From JALHSW01 sp963720675 (lineage in GTDB: Bacteria; Actinomycetota; Acidimicrobiia; IMCC26256; PALSA-555), in contig CAVRGH010000010.1 in the NCBI GenBank assembly GCA_963720675.1, forward strand, positions 992,001 through 1,056,000: a stretch of 64,000 nt of DNA, read 5' to 3'. Shown piece after piece: positions 36,126-45,093 of this stretch. How positions within the stretch are numbered: position 1 is the first letter of the stretch; each line of letters starts with the position of its first letter. A model generated the notes under the pieces. It saw only the letters and a program-made list of their open reading frames with translations, searched no databases and was not told the origin of the DNA. Both the position numbers and the translations under genes were made by a program.

Positions 36126-39100
36126 GGACCGCGGTCGACCAGACGGCGCGCACCGCCGTGCGCGACGACCACGACGTCAGCCTGTTCGTCGAGGCGGGCG
36201 CGGGGACGGGCAAGACGACCGCGCTCGTCGATCGCGTCGTCGCGCTCGTCGCTTCCGGACGCATCGAGCTGCGCGAGCTCGCCGCGATCACGTTCACCGA
36301 GGCCGCCGCGGCCGAGCTGCGGGACCGGATCCGCGGCGCGCTCGAACGCGCGGTCGCGGGCGACACCGTCGGCGTGGAGGATGCCGACGCGCGGCAGCGG
36401 TGCAGCGACGCACTCGACCAGCTCGAGGAAGCCGGCCTCACGACCCTGCACGGATTCGCCCAACGGCTCCTCACCGAACATCCGCTCGAAGCCGGCCTCC
36501 CACCTGGCTTCGAGGTGCTCGACGACATCCAGGCGCGCGTCGCGTTCGAGCAACGGTGGGGCGAGTTCCTCGACCACCTCTACGACGACCCGGGCCTCCG
36601 CGACACCCTGCTGGTGGGCCTGGTGCTCGGGCTGCGCTTCGACCACCTCCGCGACGTCGCGAAGCTGCTCCATGACCACATCGACCGCATGGGTCCCTCG
36701 TTCGCGGCCGAGGTCCCGCCCCCGGTCGACATCACCCCCCTGCTCGACGCGCTCGACCACCTCGCCGAGCTCCGGCGCACGCTGTGCACCACGTCCGACG
36801 ACCGGCTCGGTGTCCACATCGACGAGCTGGCGGCCTACCGGGCAAGCCTCGCGGCAGCCGTCGACCGGCTCGACCGGCTGGAGTGGCTGGCCGACGCCAC
36901 GAAGATCGCGAGTGGCAAGAAGGGGCAGAAGGGCAACTGGACCTGCGATGTCGCGGAGGCGCGGACCGCGACGGCTGACACCGAAGCGCTCCGGGCGTCG
37001 ATCGTCGAGACGCAGCGCCGCGCGGTCCTCCACACGCTGCTCGGGCGAGTGATGGACTTCGTGCGCGCCCACGCGGCAGAGCGGCGGCGCGAGGGCACGC
37101 TCGAGTTCCACGACCTGCTCGTCCTCGCCCGCGACCTCCTCCGTACCGACCCTGCGGTGCGTGAGGCCGCGGCGCGGCGGTGGCGCTGCGTCCTGCTCGA
37201 TGAGTTCCAGGACACCGATCCGCTCCAGATCCAGCTCGCGGTGCTCCTCGCCACGAGCGAACCGAATGCCGGTCGGCTCGACTGGCAGGAGGTCCCGGTC
37301 GACGCCGGTGCGCTCGTCGTGGTCGGTGACCCCAAACAGTCGATCTACCGGTTCCGGCGCGCCGATCTCGGCATGTACCACGAGGCCCAGCACCGGCTCG
37401 GACTCACCGAGGTCGCGCTCGTCGAGAACTTCCGGTCCGTACCGGGGGTGCTCGACTTCGTGAACCACGTCTTCGGAGGGCTGCTCCCCGAAGCGGTGCC
37501 CGGAGTCCAGGCCGCGCACGTCGACCTGCAGCCGCACCGCGACGCCATCGGCACCGACGTCGCCGTCCGCCTCCTGGGCAACGCGGTCGACGCGCCCGTC
37601 GTCGAGGTACGCGAGCACGAAGCCGCCGATGTCGCCGCGATCGTCCACGCCGTCAAGCGGGAGCACTGGCAGGTCGAGGACACCAGAACGGGTGCGGTGC
37701 GCGACGCCGATTTCCAGGACATCGCGATCCTCATCCCGTCGCGGACCGTGCTCCCCGGTCTCGAAGATGCGCTCGAGCGTGCGGGGATCCCGGTGCGCGT
37801 CGAGAGCCAATCGCTCCTGTTCTCGACCGCCGAGGTCCGCGACCTGCTCTCGATCCTGGCGGCGATCGACGACCCTTCCGACGAGATCTCGGTGGTCGCC
37901 GCGCTGCGCTCCCCCGGGTTCGGGTGCAGCGACGCCGACCTCGCGGACTTCGTCGCGGCCCGCGGGCGGTGGAACTACCGCGTCGATGCGCCCGAGGCGC
38001 TCGATCCCGCGCATCCGGTCGTCGCCGGGCTCCGGGCGCTCCGCGAGTTCTGGGACCAACGCTGGTGGCGGAGCGTCAGCGAGACCGTCGAGGCCGTGGT
38101 GCGGGAACGACGGCTCCTCGAGCTCGCCGTCGCGAAGCGCCGCCCACGGGACCACTGGCGCCGGATCCGCTACCTGCTCGACCAGGCGCGTGCCTGGGAC
38201 GACGCCGGATCGGCGACGCTGCGCAGCTTCGTCGACTGGGCACGCGAGCAGGCCGACGAGCGGGCGCGCGTCATCGAGTCGGTCGCGCCGGAGCCCGACG
38301 ACGACGCGGTGCGCATCCTCACCATCCACGGCGCCAAGGGACTGGAGTTCCCGGTGGTCGTGCTGGCCGGGCTGAGCACCCAGCCCCCGAACTCGACTCC
38401 CGCGGTCGTCTGGGACGCCACCGGCACGCCGGAGTTCACGATCGGGACGAAGGCGAGCAACACGCGGGTCACGACCTCGGGGTACGAGGCTGCTCGCGAG
38501 GCGGAGAAGGCGCACGACGAGGCCGAGCGCCTCCGACTGCTCTACGTCGCGATGACCCGGGCGCGCGACCACCTCGTGGTCAGCCTCCACCACAAGATGG
38601 GCACGCGGTGCCACGCGCGCGCCGTGAGCGAGCACGTGGAGGGCGCGCCGGCTCGCGAGATCGTGCCCGACCCCTGGACGCCGCCCGCCCACACCCGCCC
38701 TGCCGGCACCGCCGCCGCCGAGCCCTCGACGTTCGAGGCCTGGCTCGCCGCGCGCGACGAAGTGCTCGCGGCAGCTGGACGGGCACGCAGTATCGCGGCC
38801 ACGACGCTCGCCAAGGCCGGCGACGGGTCGGCGGAAGCGGACGAGCCTGCCTCGGACACGCCACCGACCGACGCCCCTCCCTGGCGGCGTGGTCGCGCGG
38901 GTACGGCGGTCGGGCGCGCGGTCCACGCCGTGCTCCAGACCGTCGATCTGGCCACGGGCACCGACGTCGCGTCGGCCTCGCGGGCACAGGCGCTCGGTGA
39001 GGGCGTCCCCGGACGCGAGGACGAGGTGCGCGACCTCGTGGAAGCGGTGCTGCGAGCGCCGATCGTGCGCGCCACGGTGGAGCGCGGTCTCCGCTTCTGG

Positions 39101-39427
39101 CGCGAGGTCCCCGTGGCGGCGGAGATCGAGGGCCTGTTGCTCGAAGGGTTCATCGACCTGCTGGTCGAGACCGACGAGGGACTCGTGATCGTCGACTACA
39201 AGACCGACCGCGTCGACGGCGACGCCGATCTCGACGCGGCGGTCGCTCGATACGCAGTGCAGGGCGCCGCGTATGCCGTGGCACTCGAGGCCGTGCTGGG
39301 GCAACCGGTCACGCGGTGCGTCTTCGTGTTCGCGCGCACGGGTGACCCCGCGGAACGCGAGGTCGTCGACCTCGATGCCACGAAGGCGCTGGTCCGCGAA
39401 CGCGTCGCGGCCGCCGCGCTCGGCTAG
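36122..39427 (+). CDS. AddA-like UvrD-family helicase-nuclease
   Basis: A 1101-residue SF1A helicase with C-terminal nuclease. Motif I is EAGAGTGKTTAL (Lys31), motif II VLLDEFQDTDPLQ, motif III VVGDPKQSIYRFRRAD, motif V LTIHGAKGLEFPVVVL and motif VI RLLYVAMTRARDHLVV. The C-terminal nuclease has EGFIDLLVE and GLVIVDYKTDRV. It is the motor and one nuclease of an AddAB-type end-resection complex. The start is the GTG at 36122, coupled to the AddB-like stop. Its TAG stop shares the bases CTAG with the stop of the convergent VOC gene. Confidence 0.93.
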   Translation: MRTAVDQTARTAVRDDHDVSLFVEAGAGTGKTTALVDRVVALVASGRIELRELAAITFTEAAAAELRDRIRGALERAVAGDTVGVEDADARQRCSDALDQLEEAGLTTLHGFAQRLLTEHPLEAGLPPGFEVLDDIQARVAFEQRWGEFLDHLYDDPGLRDTLLVGLVLGLRFDHLRDVAKLLHDHIDRMGPSFAAEVPPPVDITPLLDALDHLAELRRTLCTTSDDRLGVHIDELAAYRASLAAAVDRLDRLEWLADATKIASGKKGQKGNWTCDVAEARTATADTEALRASIVETQRRAVLHTLLGRVMDFVRAHAAERRREGTLEFHDLLVLARDLLRTDPAVREAAARRWRCVLLDEFQDTDPLQIQLAVLLATSEPNAGRLDWQEVPVDAGALVVVGDPKQSIYRFRRADLGMYHEAQHRLGLTEVALVENFRSVPGVLDFVNHVFGGLLPEAVPGVQAAHVDLQPHRDAIGTDVAVRLLGNAVDAPVVEVREHEAADVAAIVHAVKREHWQVEDTRTGAVRDADFQDIAILIPSRTVLPGLEDALERAGIPVRVESQSLLFSTAEVRDLLSILAAIDDPSDEISVVAALRSPGFGCSDADLADFVAARGRWNYRVDAPEALDPAHPVVAGLRALREFWDQRWWRSVSETVEAVVRERRLLELAVAKRRPRDHWRRIRYLLDQARAWDDAGSATLRSFVDWAREQADERARVIESVAPEPDDDAVRILTIHGAKGLEFPVVVLAGLSTQPPNSTPAVVWDATGTPEFTIGTKASNTRVTTSGYEAAREAEKAHDEAERLRLLYVAMTRARDHLVVSLHHKMGTRCHARAVSEHVEGAPAREIVPDPWTPPAHTRPAGTAAAEPSTFEAWLAARDEVLAAAGRARSIAATTLAKAGDGSAEADEPASDTPPTDAPPWRRGRAGTAVGRAVHAVLQTVDLATGTDVASASRAQALGEGVPGREDEVRDLVEAVLRAPIVRATVERGLRFWREVPVAAEIEGLLLEGFIDLLVETDEGLVIVDYKTDRVDGDADLDAAVARYAVQGAAYAVALEAVLGQPVTRCVFVFARTGDPAEREVVDLDATKALVRERVAAAALG

Positions 39428-39870
39428 AGGCGCAGCGGTCGGGTCGGCGCCGCCACCGCGAGCGGGTCGTCCCGCCACACCTCCGGCTGCACGTCGATGT
39501 AGAGCTCGATCTCGTTGCCATCGGGATCCGCGAGGTACAGCGAGTGGGTCACCGTGTGGTCCGACATCCCGAGCACAGGGACGCCCGCCGCGCGCAGGTC
39601 GTCGACCGCGGCGCGGAGCTCGTCGTCGGTGGTGCCGATCTTCAGGCCGAAGTGGTACAACCCGACCCGTCGACCTGCCGGGATCGCCTGCGCATCCTCG
39701 CCGACCTCGATGAGCAGCAGCTCGTGGTGCGTGCGTCCGGATCCGAACAGCGCGGCGCCGCCTCCGAACGACCCGATCTCGTGGAACCCGAGCACCTCCC
39801 GGTAGAACTGCCGGGACCGGTCGAGGTTGCTCACGTAGAGGACGAGATGCCCCAGCTCGTGGACCTTCAT
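39424..39870 (-). CDS. VOC-family glyoxalase/dioxygenase-like protein
   Basis: A 148-residue vicinal-oxygen-chelate protein. The three metal ligands are His in HELGHLVLYV, His in GLYHFGLKI and Glu in DPDGNEIELYID, the order of extradiol dioxygenases and related small VOC enzymes. The single-domain length suggests a dimer. The ATG at 39870 overlaps the TGA of the LLM oxidoreductase gene (ATGA), so the two are co-translated. The substrate is unknown. Confidence 0.88.
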   Translation of the reverse strand: MKVHELGHLVLYVSNLDRSRQFYREVLGFHEIGSFGGGAALFGSGRTHHELLLIEVGEDAQAIPAGRRVGLYHFGLKIGTTDDELRAAVDDLRAAGVPVLGMSDHTVTHSLYLADPDGNEIELYIDVQPEVWRDDPLAVAAPTRPLRL

Positions 39871-40844
39871 GGCGCCGTCCCCTCGTTGATCGTCGTCTTC
39901 CACGATACGGCGCCCCTGATCATCGGGAGCACCTCCGCCCCGAGCGCGGCGATCTGTTCCCTCGCCTCCGCCGCGCCGACGCCGGGCACGTGCACGCGGA
40001 GGTTGAGTGCGTCGCAACCGGCGCGCAGGGTCGCGTCCACGAGGTCCCTGGCGACCGCCTCGGGATCTGTCGCGGCGGCAACCTCGTCCTCGCCCCAGTT
40101 CCGCTGGGCCGACGGCGGCGTGTAGCTGCGGTACACGTCGAGCTGGTCGTCGAGCCGACCGCGCGGCGGATCGCCGACCCAGGCGCGTCGGATGAGGACG
40201 CACACGCCCTTCCCGCCGGCCTCCCGGTACGCGTCGGTGAGGGCGCGACACCGCTCGGGCGTCGACATCGAATCGAACAACAGGCCCACACCGAAGGCCG
40301 CCGCGCGTCGCACGGCGGTGAACCCCATCGCCGCACTGATCACCGGTACCGGGTGCGCGACGCACGCGTCGATCGCCGCGTCGCCGGCGAGCCCCCGGGG
40401 CGCGGTGCCGTCGAGCATGCCCGCGACCTCCTCGAGGCCTGCTGCGAAGCGAGCGGCGAGGTCGTGCATGGTGAGGCCCATGACCGCGAAGTCGGCGGGC
40501 AGCGCGCCGGACGCTACGCCGAGACCGACCCGGCCGGGGAACCGCGCCGCGAGCCACGCGACCTCTTCGGCGACGAGTGCGGGCGGACGGAGCGGAAGGA
40601 GGAGCGGCGCCGGGGCGGCCCACCCGCGCGGCATCGCGTCGAGGCAGAAGCCGGCGAGCTGGAGCGGGTTCGGGAGGTAGCCATGGAAGCCGGCGTGGTG
40701 CTCGCTCGTCATGATGCCGTCGAAGCCGTGTTCGGCGCCGAGCGCGGCCTGGCCGCACAGCTGGTCGACGATCTCCGAGGCCGCGAGGTCGTTGTGCGGG
40801 TAGAGGCGGAGCGACACCGAACCCGGAGCGAACACTTCCCCCAT
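39867..40844 (-). CDS. LLM-class (F420/flavin-dependent) oxidoreductase
   Basis: A 325-residue luciferase-like monooxygenase-fold enzyme. The N-terminal segment GFDGIMTSEHHAGFHGYLPNP carries the EHH motif of the family, PLRPPALVAEEVAWLAARFPGRVGLGVASG follows, and GVGLLFDSMSTPERC lies in the later barrel strands. In actinobacteria such proteins use F420 or FMN; the cofactor cannot be fixed from sequence alone. The ATG at 40844 has an AAGGGGGAGA site about 10 nt upstream. A perfect 40-bp palindrome lies 30 bp further upstream in the divergent promoter region. Confidence 0.87.
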   Translation of the reverse strand: MGEVFAPGSVSLRLYPHNDLAASEIVDQLCGQAALGAEHGFDGIMTSEHHAGFHGYLPNPLQLAGFCLDAMPRGWAAPAPLLLPLRPPALVAEEVAWLAARFPGRVGLGVASGALPADFAVMGLTMHDLAARFAAGLEEVAGMLDGTAPRGLAGDAAIDACVAHPVPVISAAMGFTAVRRAAAFGVGLLFDSMSTPERCRALTDAYREAGGKGVCVLIRRAWVGDPPRGRLDDQLDVYRSYTPPSAQRNWGEDEVAAATDPEAVARDLVDATLRAGCDALNLRVHVPGVGAAEAREQIAALGAEVLPMIRGAVSWKTTINEGTAP

Positions 40845-40873
40845 GCGACCCGTCTCCCCCTTGCCCACCAATG

Positions 40874-40913
40874 ATGCGTCTCTCACCCTCCCATAGGAGG
40901 GTGAGAGACGCAT
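40874..40913. promoter_or_regulatory. Perfect 40-bp palindrome, 18-bp arms with 4-nt centre
   Basis: ATGCGTCTCTCACCCTCC and GGAGGGTGAGAGACGCAT are exact reverse complements around CATA. The element lies between the divergent LLM oxidoreductase (start 40844) and 2-hydroxyacid dehydrogenase (start about 40943) genes. Such position and perfect symmetry suggest a strong operator serving both promoters, or a cruciform-capable site; a terminator between divergent genes is unlikely. No regulator gene is adjacent. Confidence 0.75.
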
Positions 40914-40942
40914 GCAGATCGGGAGCCGTGCGCGCGACCGGG

Positions 40943-42034
40943 ATGGGACAGACTGCCGGGGTGAGCGCGGGTGCGACCGGGGTTGATGACGAGCTCGTCG
41001 TCGGAGTGCTGATCCCGCCGGAGTGGCTCGGCGCGGGTTTCGACGCCGCGCTCGCGTCGATCGAGGAGCTCCACCCACGGGTGCGCGTCGTCGCCGAGAC
41101 CTACATCGAATCACACGACCTCCGCAGCGCGCGCGGCACGCCCGGTGCCACCGACCTCCGAGCCGACGCGCCCGCGCTCTCGGAAGCCCAGCGCGCCGCG
41201 TTCGCTCAGGTCCAGGTCGTGCTCGCACTCGACCTGCCGTTCGACGTCGCCGAGGTCGCGCCCGAGCTCCGCTGGGTCCAGGCCGTGGGTGCCGGCACCG
41301 CGCAGCTCCAATCCGCCGGCCTCGGTCCGTCCGGCATACGCCTGACGTCGGCCGCGGGTGTCAACGCGGTCGGGATCGCGGAGTTCGTCATCGGTCGGCT
41401 CCTCGAGCACTGGAAGCAGCTGCCCACCTTCGCCGACGCGCAATCGCGTCACGAGTGGGATCCGGCGTACGGACGCCAGCTCGCCGGCAGCACGCTCGGC
41501 CTGATCGGACTCGGCGAGATCAACTCCGCCGTCGCCGCTCGAGCGAAGGCGTTCGGGGTCCGAATCCTCGCCACCCGTCGTTCCGCGCGGCCGGGTGCGA
41601 CCGCGCCGAACGTCGACGAACTGTTCAGCCCTGCGGACCTGCAACGGATGCTTCCGGGATGTGACGCCGTCGTGGCCGCCGTACCGGAGACCGCCGAGAC
41701 CACCGGGGTGATGAACCGCGAGGCGTTCGACGCGATGCGCGCCGGCTCGTTCTTCTGCAACGTCGGTCGCGGATCCTTCGTCGACGAGGACGCGCTCATC
41801 GAGGCGCTCCGCCGCGGTCACCTCAGTGGCGCCGCGCTGGACGTGGCGAGCGAGGAGCCGCTTCCCGCGGACCACCCCCTCTGGGACGCACCGAACCTCC
41901 GACTCTCGCCGCACTCGGCGGCATCTCCCGCGGCCATGTTCGTCAACCTGATCCAGCTCTTTCGCGACAACCTCGTCCGCTACCTCGACGGCGCCGAGCT
42001 GCGCAACGAGGTCGATCTGACCCGCGGTTACTGA
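40943..42034 (+). CDS. D-isomer-specific 2-hydroxyacid dehydrogenase
   Basis: A protein of about 363 residues from ATG 40943 (GTG 40961 is an alternative). The NAD-binding motif is GLIGLGEINSAVA, a GxGxxN variant. The catalytic Arg lies in FFCNVGRGSFVDEDAL, the Glu in AALDVASEEPLP and the His in LRLSPHSAASP. It reduces a 2-oxo acid to the D-2-hydroxy acid or the reverse. It is divergent from the LLM/VOC pair across the palindrome. Confidence 0.9.
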   Translation: MGQTAGVSAGATGVDDELVVGVLIPPEWLGAGFDAALASIEELHPRVRVVAETYIESHDLRSARGTPGATDLRADAPALSEAQRAAFAQVQVVLALDLPFDVAEVAPELRWVQAVGAGTAQLQSAGLGPSGIRLTSAAGVNAVGIAEFVIGRLLEHWKQLPTFADAQSRHEWDPAYGRQLAGSTLGLIGLGEINSAVAARAKAFGVRILATRRSARPGATAPNVDELFSPADLQRMLPGCDAVVAAVPETAETTGVMNREAFDAMRAGSFFCNVGRGSFVDEDALIEALRRGHLSGAALDVASEEPLPADHPLWDAPNLRLSPHSAASPAAMFVNLIQLFRDNLVRYLDGAELRNEVDLTRGY

Positions 42035-42102
42035 GTGGGTGCGCCGGGTATCGTCGTTCCATGACCCGGTGCCGGCTGCGCCTGTCCTGTCTGCCATGAC
42101 CC

Positions 42103-42110
42103 AAGGAGGT
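42103..42110 (+). promoter_or_regulatory. Strong ribosome binding site AAGGAGGT
   Basis: An unusually complete Shine-Dalgarno sequence, 5 nt before the ATG at 42116. It fixes that start and contrasts with the many leaderless starts in the window. Confidence 0.8.
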
Positions 42111-42115
42111 ACCCG

Positions 42116-42517
42116 ATGTCTCCCGTCGGAACCCTCACCCGTCCGTCCTCGCTCCGCCCTTCCGTCCACCAGGCCCTCGCTGTCGGCCTCGTCGTGGTGT
42201 TCGGCGTCCTCGTGCTGGGAGCCGCGCTCGCGCTCGTTCGCGGGCCGCAGTTCGTCGACCACGTCACGTTCGACAACCGCAGCAACACTGAGGTGCACAT
42301 CGTGGCGCTCGACGCAGGCGCCGGCCCCGGGCTCGGTCTCGCGGTCGTCGATCCGGACCGGCGCACCCGCCTCGACGACGTCCTCGACCAGGGCGACACC
42401 TGGCGGTTCCAGCTGTCGAGCGGTCGCACCGAACTGGGCGTGATCACGTTGACGCGCGACGAGCTGGCCAACGCCGGCTGGAACGTCGTCATCCCGGCAT
42501 CCCTCGGGCGCGGCTGA
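42116..42517 (+). CDS. Single-pass membrane protein of unknown function
   Basis: A 133-residue protein with a cytoplasmic N-terminus, one membrane helix (about residues 20-42) and an extracytoplasmic domain of about 90 residues with a beta-rich look (DHVTFDNRSNTEVHIVALD, TWRFQLSSGRTELGVITL). No catalytic motif is visible. The perfect ribosome site suggests high expression. A GC-rich hairpin at its stop lies just before the NYN gene. Confidence 0.7.
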   Translation: MSPVGTLTRPSSLRPSVHQALAVGLVVVFGVLVLGAALALVRGPQFVDHVTFDNRSNTEVHIVALDAGAGPGLGLAVVDPDRRTRLDDVLDQGDTWRFQLSSGRTELGVITLTRDELANAGWNVVIPASLGRG

Positions 42518-42531
42518 GCAACCGGCCGCGC
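42508..42531 (+). terminator. Possible GC-rich terminator hairpin
   Basis: GCGCGGC and GCCGCGC form a 7-bp stem with a 10-nt loop spanning the stop codon at 42515-42517. There is no T-run, and it ends 3 nt before the next ATG, so it could equally be incidental. Confidence 0.25.
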
Positions 42532-42534
42532 AGC

Positions 42535-42936
42535 ATGGCCAATGTGATCGCCGGCCCGTTGGTCGTCGACGGCATGAACGTCATCGGTTCGCGGCCCGAC
42601 GGTTGGTGGCGGGACCGGGACGGCGCGGCGAAGCGCCTGCTCGGCCGGCTCCAGGCCCTCGCGAGCTCGACCGGTGCCGACGTCACGCTCGTGCTCGATG
42701 GTCGGGCCCCGGCTGACCTCCCCGAGGGCACGCACGGCGGGGTCGCGGTCGCCTACGCCCTTCGGGCCGGGCGCGATGCCGGCGATGACCGCGTCGTCGA
42801 GCTCATCGCCGCGCTGGCCGAGCCTGCCGCGGCGACGGTGATCACCTCGGACCGCGGGCTCACCGCGCGCGTCCGTGCACTGGGCGCGAGCGTCGAGGGG
42901 GCCGGTTCGCTGCTCGCGCGGCTCGATCGGCTCTGA
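42535..42936 (+). CDS. Minimal NYN-domain (YacP-like) protein
   Basis: A 133-residue stand-alone NYN domain: VVDGMNVIGSRPDGWWRDRDG at the N-terminus, VTLVLDGRAP in the middle, DAGDDRVVELIA and TVITSDRGLTARVRALGA towards the end. The acidic residues (Asp of VVDGMN, LDGR, GDDR and SDRG) match the PIN-like metal site. It probably cleaves RNA. It shares the fold with the C-terminal domain of the 460-residue protein at 3514 but lacks its coiled coil. Confidence 0.8.
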   Translation: MANVIAGPLVVDGMNVIGSRPDGWWRDRDGAAKRLLGRLQALASSTGADVTLVLDGRAPADLPEGTHGGVAVAYALRAGRDAGDDRVVELIAALAEPAAATVITSDRGLTARVRALGASVEGAGSLLARLDRL

Positions 42937-42982
42937 GCGATCGACGCGCCCGTCGCACCCTCGGCGGTCGCCGACGCTGCGG

Positions 42983-43988
42983 TCACCCCGTCGTAGAACC
43001 CGACGACCCGGACCCGGTGCGCGCCCCGCGCCCCGCCCGTCCGGGACGGGACCTTCGCGGTGACGAGCGCAAGTCGCTCGTAGCCGACCTCCTGGTACTT
43101 CCCTGGGACGATCAATCCGGTGAACCGCTCACGCGACCGCGGCTGCGTCAGCGCTTCGTCGCCGGGTTTCGGGTGCACGGTCTCGTGGACGCCGACCACG
43201 AAGAAGCACAGCGCACCCCCGTCGGCGGTGCGGTACGCAACCACGGGGTACGGCGCGGCGTCGAACCCGAAGTCGGCGAGCGCGTCGATCCCCCGCCGCG
43301 CGAGCTCGTTGACGAGTCGATCGACCGCACCAGTCGTGAAGGTGCCCTCGCGGAACACCTTGTCCGGAGCGCGTTCCTCTCCGGCCTCTCGCGCCCACCG
43401 GTCGGCCAGCGCCGATGCGAGCGACTCGGGCGCCGCGACCAGCTCGGAGGCGTGGTCGGCATCGAGCACCACGGCGTCGCCCTCCCGATCGACGAGCGGC
43501 TTCGGGAGCACGGGGCTCGCCGACGCTTGCGCCGCCATCGACACGCGCCACGGGTCGGCCTCGCTCGCCTTGCCGAACACGAGGACCTGACGAAAGTCGT
43601 CGCCGCCCGACGACACCCGCTCGGTCGCGAGGAACTGCAGCGGGTAGGTCGTGAGGTCGGGCACGTAGACGCGGATCTGCTCGGTCTTCGCGCGTTCGTG
43701 CAGCGACCTGTCGCCCCTGCCCCGGACCTCTCGGAAGGTTGCATCGTCGATGAGCTGCAGCGGTCCTCCCTCGACCGCATCCTGACCTTCCACGTCGAGG
43801 GTGTCGTTGTTCCGCTGGTTCGCCACGCTGTACTCGCGCACGATTCTGCGGGCCTCGATGTCGGTCGGGGACGACGCGGTCGTCGGCGCGGTCTGTGCAG
43901 CGGCAATGCTCGTTGCGACGCCGCCGACGAGCACGGCGGCCAGCACCGGGAGCGCGCACGCGACGCACGGGATGCGCCAGCGGCGCAT
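42983..43988 (-). CDS. Secreted protein of unknown function, frameshift near C-terminus
   Basis: A 334-residue repaired protein. The N-terminus is a Sec signal peptide (MRRWRIPC, then a hydrophobic stretch, cleavage likely after SIAAA). The mature part is acidic with no known motif; segments such as VYVPDLTTYPLQFLATERVS and AYRTADGGALCFFVVGVHET suggest a beta-rich globular domain. As read, the frame continues 230 bp antisense into the NYN gene. One extra base near 43030 in a G-rich run explains this: repaired, the tail is RTGSGSSGSTTG and stops at 42983, clear of the NYN gene. Confidence 0.68.
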
Positions 43989-44009
43989 CAGCCATCACTC
44001 CGGCGAACG

Positions 44010-44015
44010 TAGGCT
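44010..44015 (+). promoter_or_regulatory. -10 element TAGGCT, leaderless start at 44024
   Basis: TAGGCT ends 8 nt before the ATG of the flavodoxin-like gene. The reverse strand of the same bases may serve the divergent secreted-protein gene. Confidence 0.5.
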
Positions 44016-44023
44016 CGCGCGAC

Positions 44024-44485
44024 ATGGCCACGCTCCTGGTTGTCCACCACACCACATCGCCGTCGCTTGCGTCGATGTTCGACGCCGTGCTCGCGGGCGC
44101 GGCCGACGATCAGATCGAAGGTGTGACCGTCGTGCATCGCCCAGCGCTCGGCGCGACCGCGTCGGAGGTCCTCCACGCCGACGGGTACCTGCTCGGCACT
44201 CCGGCGAACTTGGGATACATGTCGGGCGCACTCAAGCACTTCTTCGATCAGATCTACTACCCGTGCCTCGAGGCGACGGTCCGACGACCGTACGGGATGT
44301 ACGTGCACGGCAACAGCGACACGACCGGCGCGGTGCGCAGCATCGAAACGGTCGTGACGGGTCTGCAATGGCAGCGCGCCCAGGAACCGGTGACGGTCGT
44401 GGGCGAGCCGACACGCCGCGACCTCGACGCATGCCGCGAGCTGGGCGCCGCGCTCGCGGCAGGGCTGATGCTCGACGCCGGCTGA
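44024..44485 (+). CDS. Flavodoxin-like NAD(P)H-dependent oxidoreductase
   Basis: A 153-residue flavodoxin-fold protein. The FMN phosphate loop is HHTTSPSLASM near residues 8-18, and the aromatic loop DGYLLGTPANLGYMSGALKHFFDQIY near residue 55-80 is typical of WrbA/NADPH-FMN reductases. It probably reduces FMN or quinones. It is divergent from the secreted-protein gene and convergent with the methyltransferase gene 8 bp away. Confidence 0.87.
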   Translation: MATLLVVHHTTSPSLASMFDAVLAGAADDQIEGVTVVHRPALGATASEVLHADGYLLGTPANLGYMSGALKHFFDQIYYPCLEATVRRPYGMYVHGNSDTTGAVRSIETVVTGLQWQRAQEPVTVVGEPTRRDLDACRELGAALAAGLMLDAG

Positions 44486-44493
44486 TCCGTTCG

Positions 44494-45051
44494 TCACGAC
44501 GGGACGTCAGCCCGGCGGTGGACCGACACTGCGTACCCACCATCACCCGGGAATGGGTCGCGGTCCCACGTCGACCATCGCTCTGCGAGGTCCAGACCGG
44601 CCGCCGCACAGTCCGCGTCGTAGGCATCGACCTCGTACCCGCGTCCGAGCTGGAACCCGGCCACCAACGATCCGGCGGGAGCGAGGTGGCGCGCGCACCC
44701 CGCGACGAGCGCTCGATGGGTATCGGGTGGCGTGAAGATCGGCACGTTCCCCGCCATGAGCACCACGTCGAAGGTCCGCGCCAGGTCCAGCGTCGCGACG
44801 TCGGCCACCACCCATTCGAGATCGGGGCGCCGCCGACGGGCCGCGGCCACCATCGACTCGTCGAGATCGGCACCGACGACGTCGACGCCGCGATTCGCGA
44901 GCTCGCGGCCGACTCTTCCCGCACCGCATCCTGCGTCGAGCACCGAGCTCGGCGTGAGCGTCATCACGAAGTCGGCTTCACCGTGGACTGGCGCTCCCGA
45001 AGCCTCGAGCGCATCGAAGCGCTCCTGGTACTGCTCGCCGTCCCACTGCAC
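44494..45051 (-). CDS. Class I SAM-dependent methyltransferase
   Basis: A 185-residue enzyme. Motif I SVLDAGCGAGRVGRELA near residue 35 binds SAM, GVDVVGADLDESMVAAA follows with the ribose-binding Asp, and DVVLMAGNVPIFTPP is motif IV. The substrate cannot be read. The GTG at 45051 is 42 bp from the divergent aldo/keto reductase start. Confidence 0.88.
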   Translation of the reverse strand: MQWDGEQYQERFDALEASGAPVHGEADFVMTLTPSSVLDAGCGAGRVGRELANRGVDVVGADLDESMVAAARRRRPDLEWVVADVATLDLARTFDVVLMAGNVPIFTPPDTHRALVAGCARHLAPAGSLVAGFQLGRGYEVDAYDADCAAAGLDLAERWSTWDRDPFPGDGGYAVSVHRRADVPS

Positions 45052-45093
45052 CGCGCCATCATCGCCGACGCGCGCCCGTGACAGGATGCCGGC

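Noticed and set aside
35954..39478. Very long open frame (1174 codons) on the minus strand opposite the AddA-like gene
   Set aside because: It is a GC-bias shadow: its residues are dominated by Arg, Glu, Asp and Val in the pattern of antisense codons, with no domain, and the plus strand has complete helicase motifs.
42753..42982. C-terminal tail of the secreted protein antisense to the NYN gene
   Set aside because: It is Ser/Arg low-complexity and lies wholly opposite a real gene; a single extra base near 43030 restores a stop at 42983.
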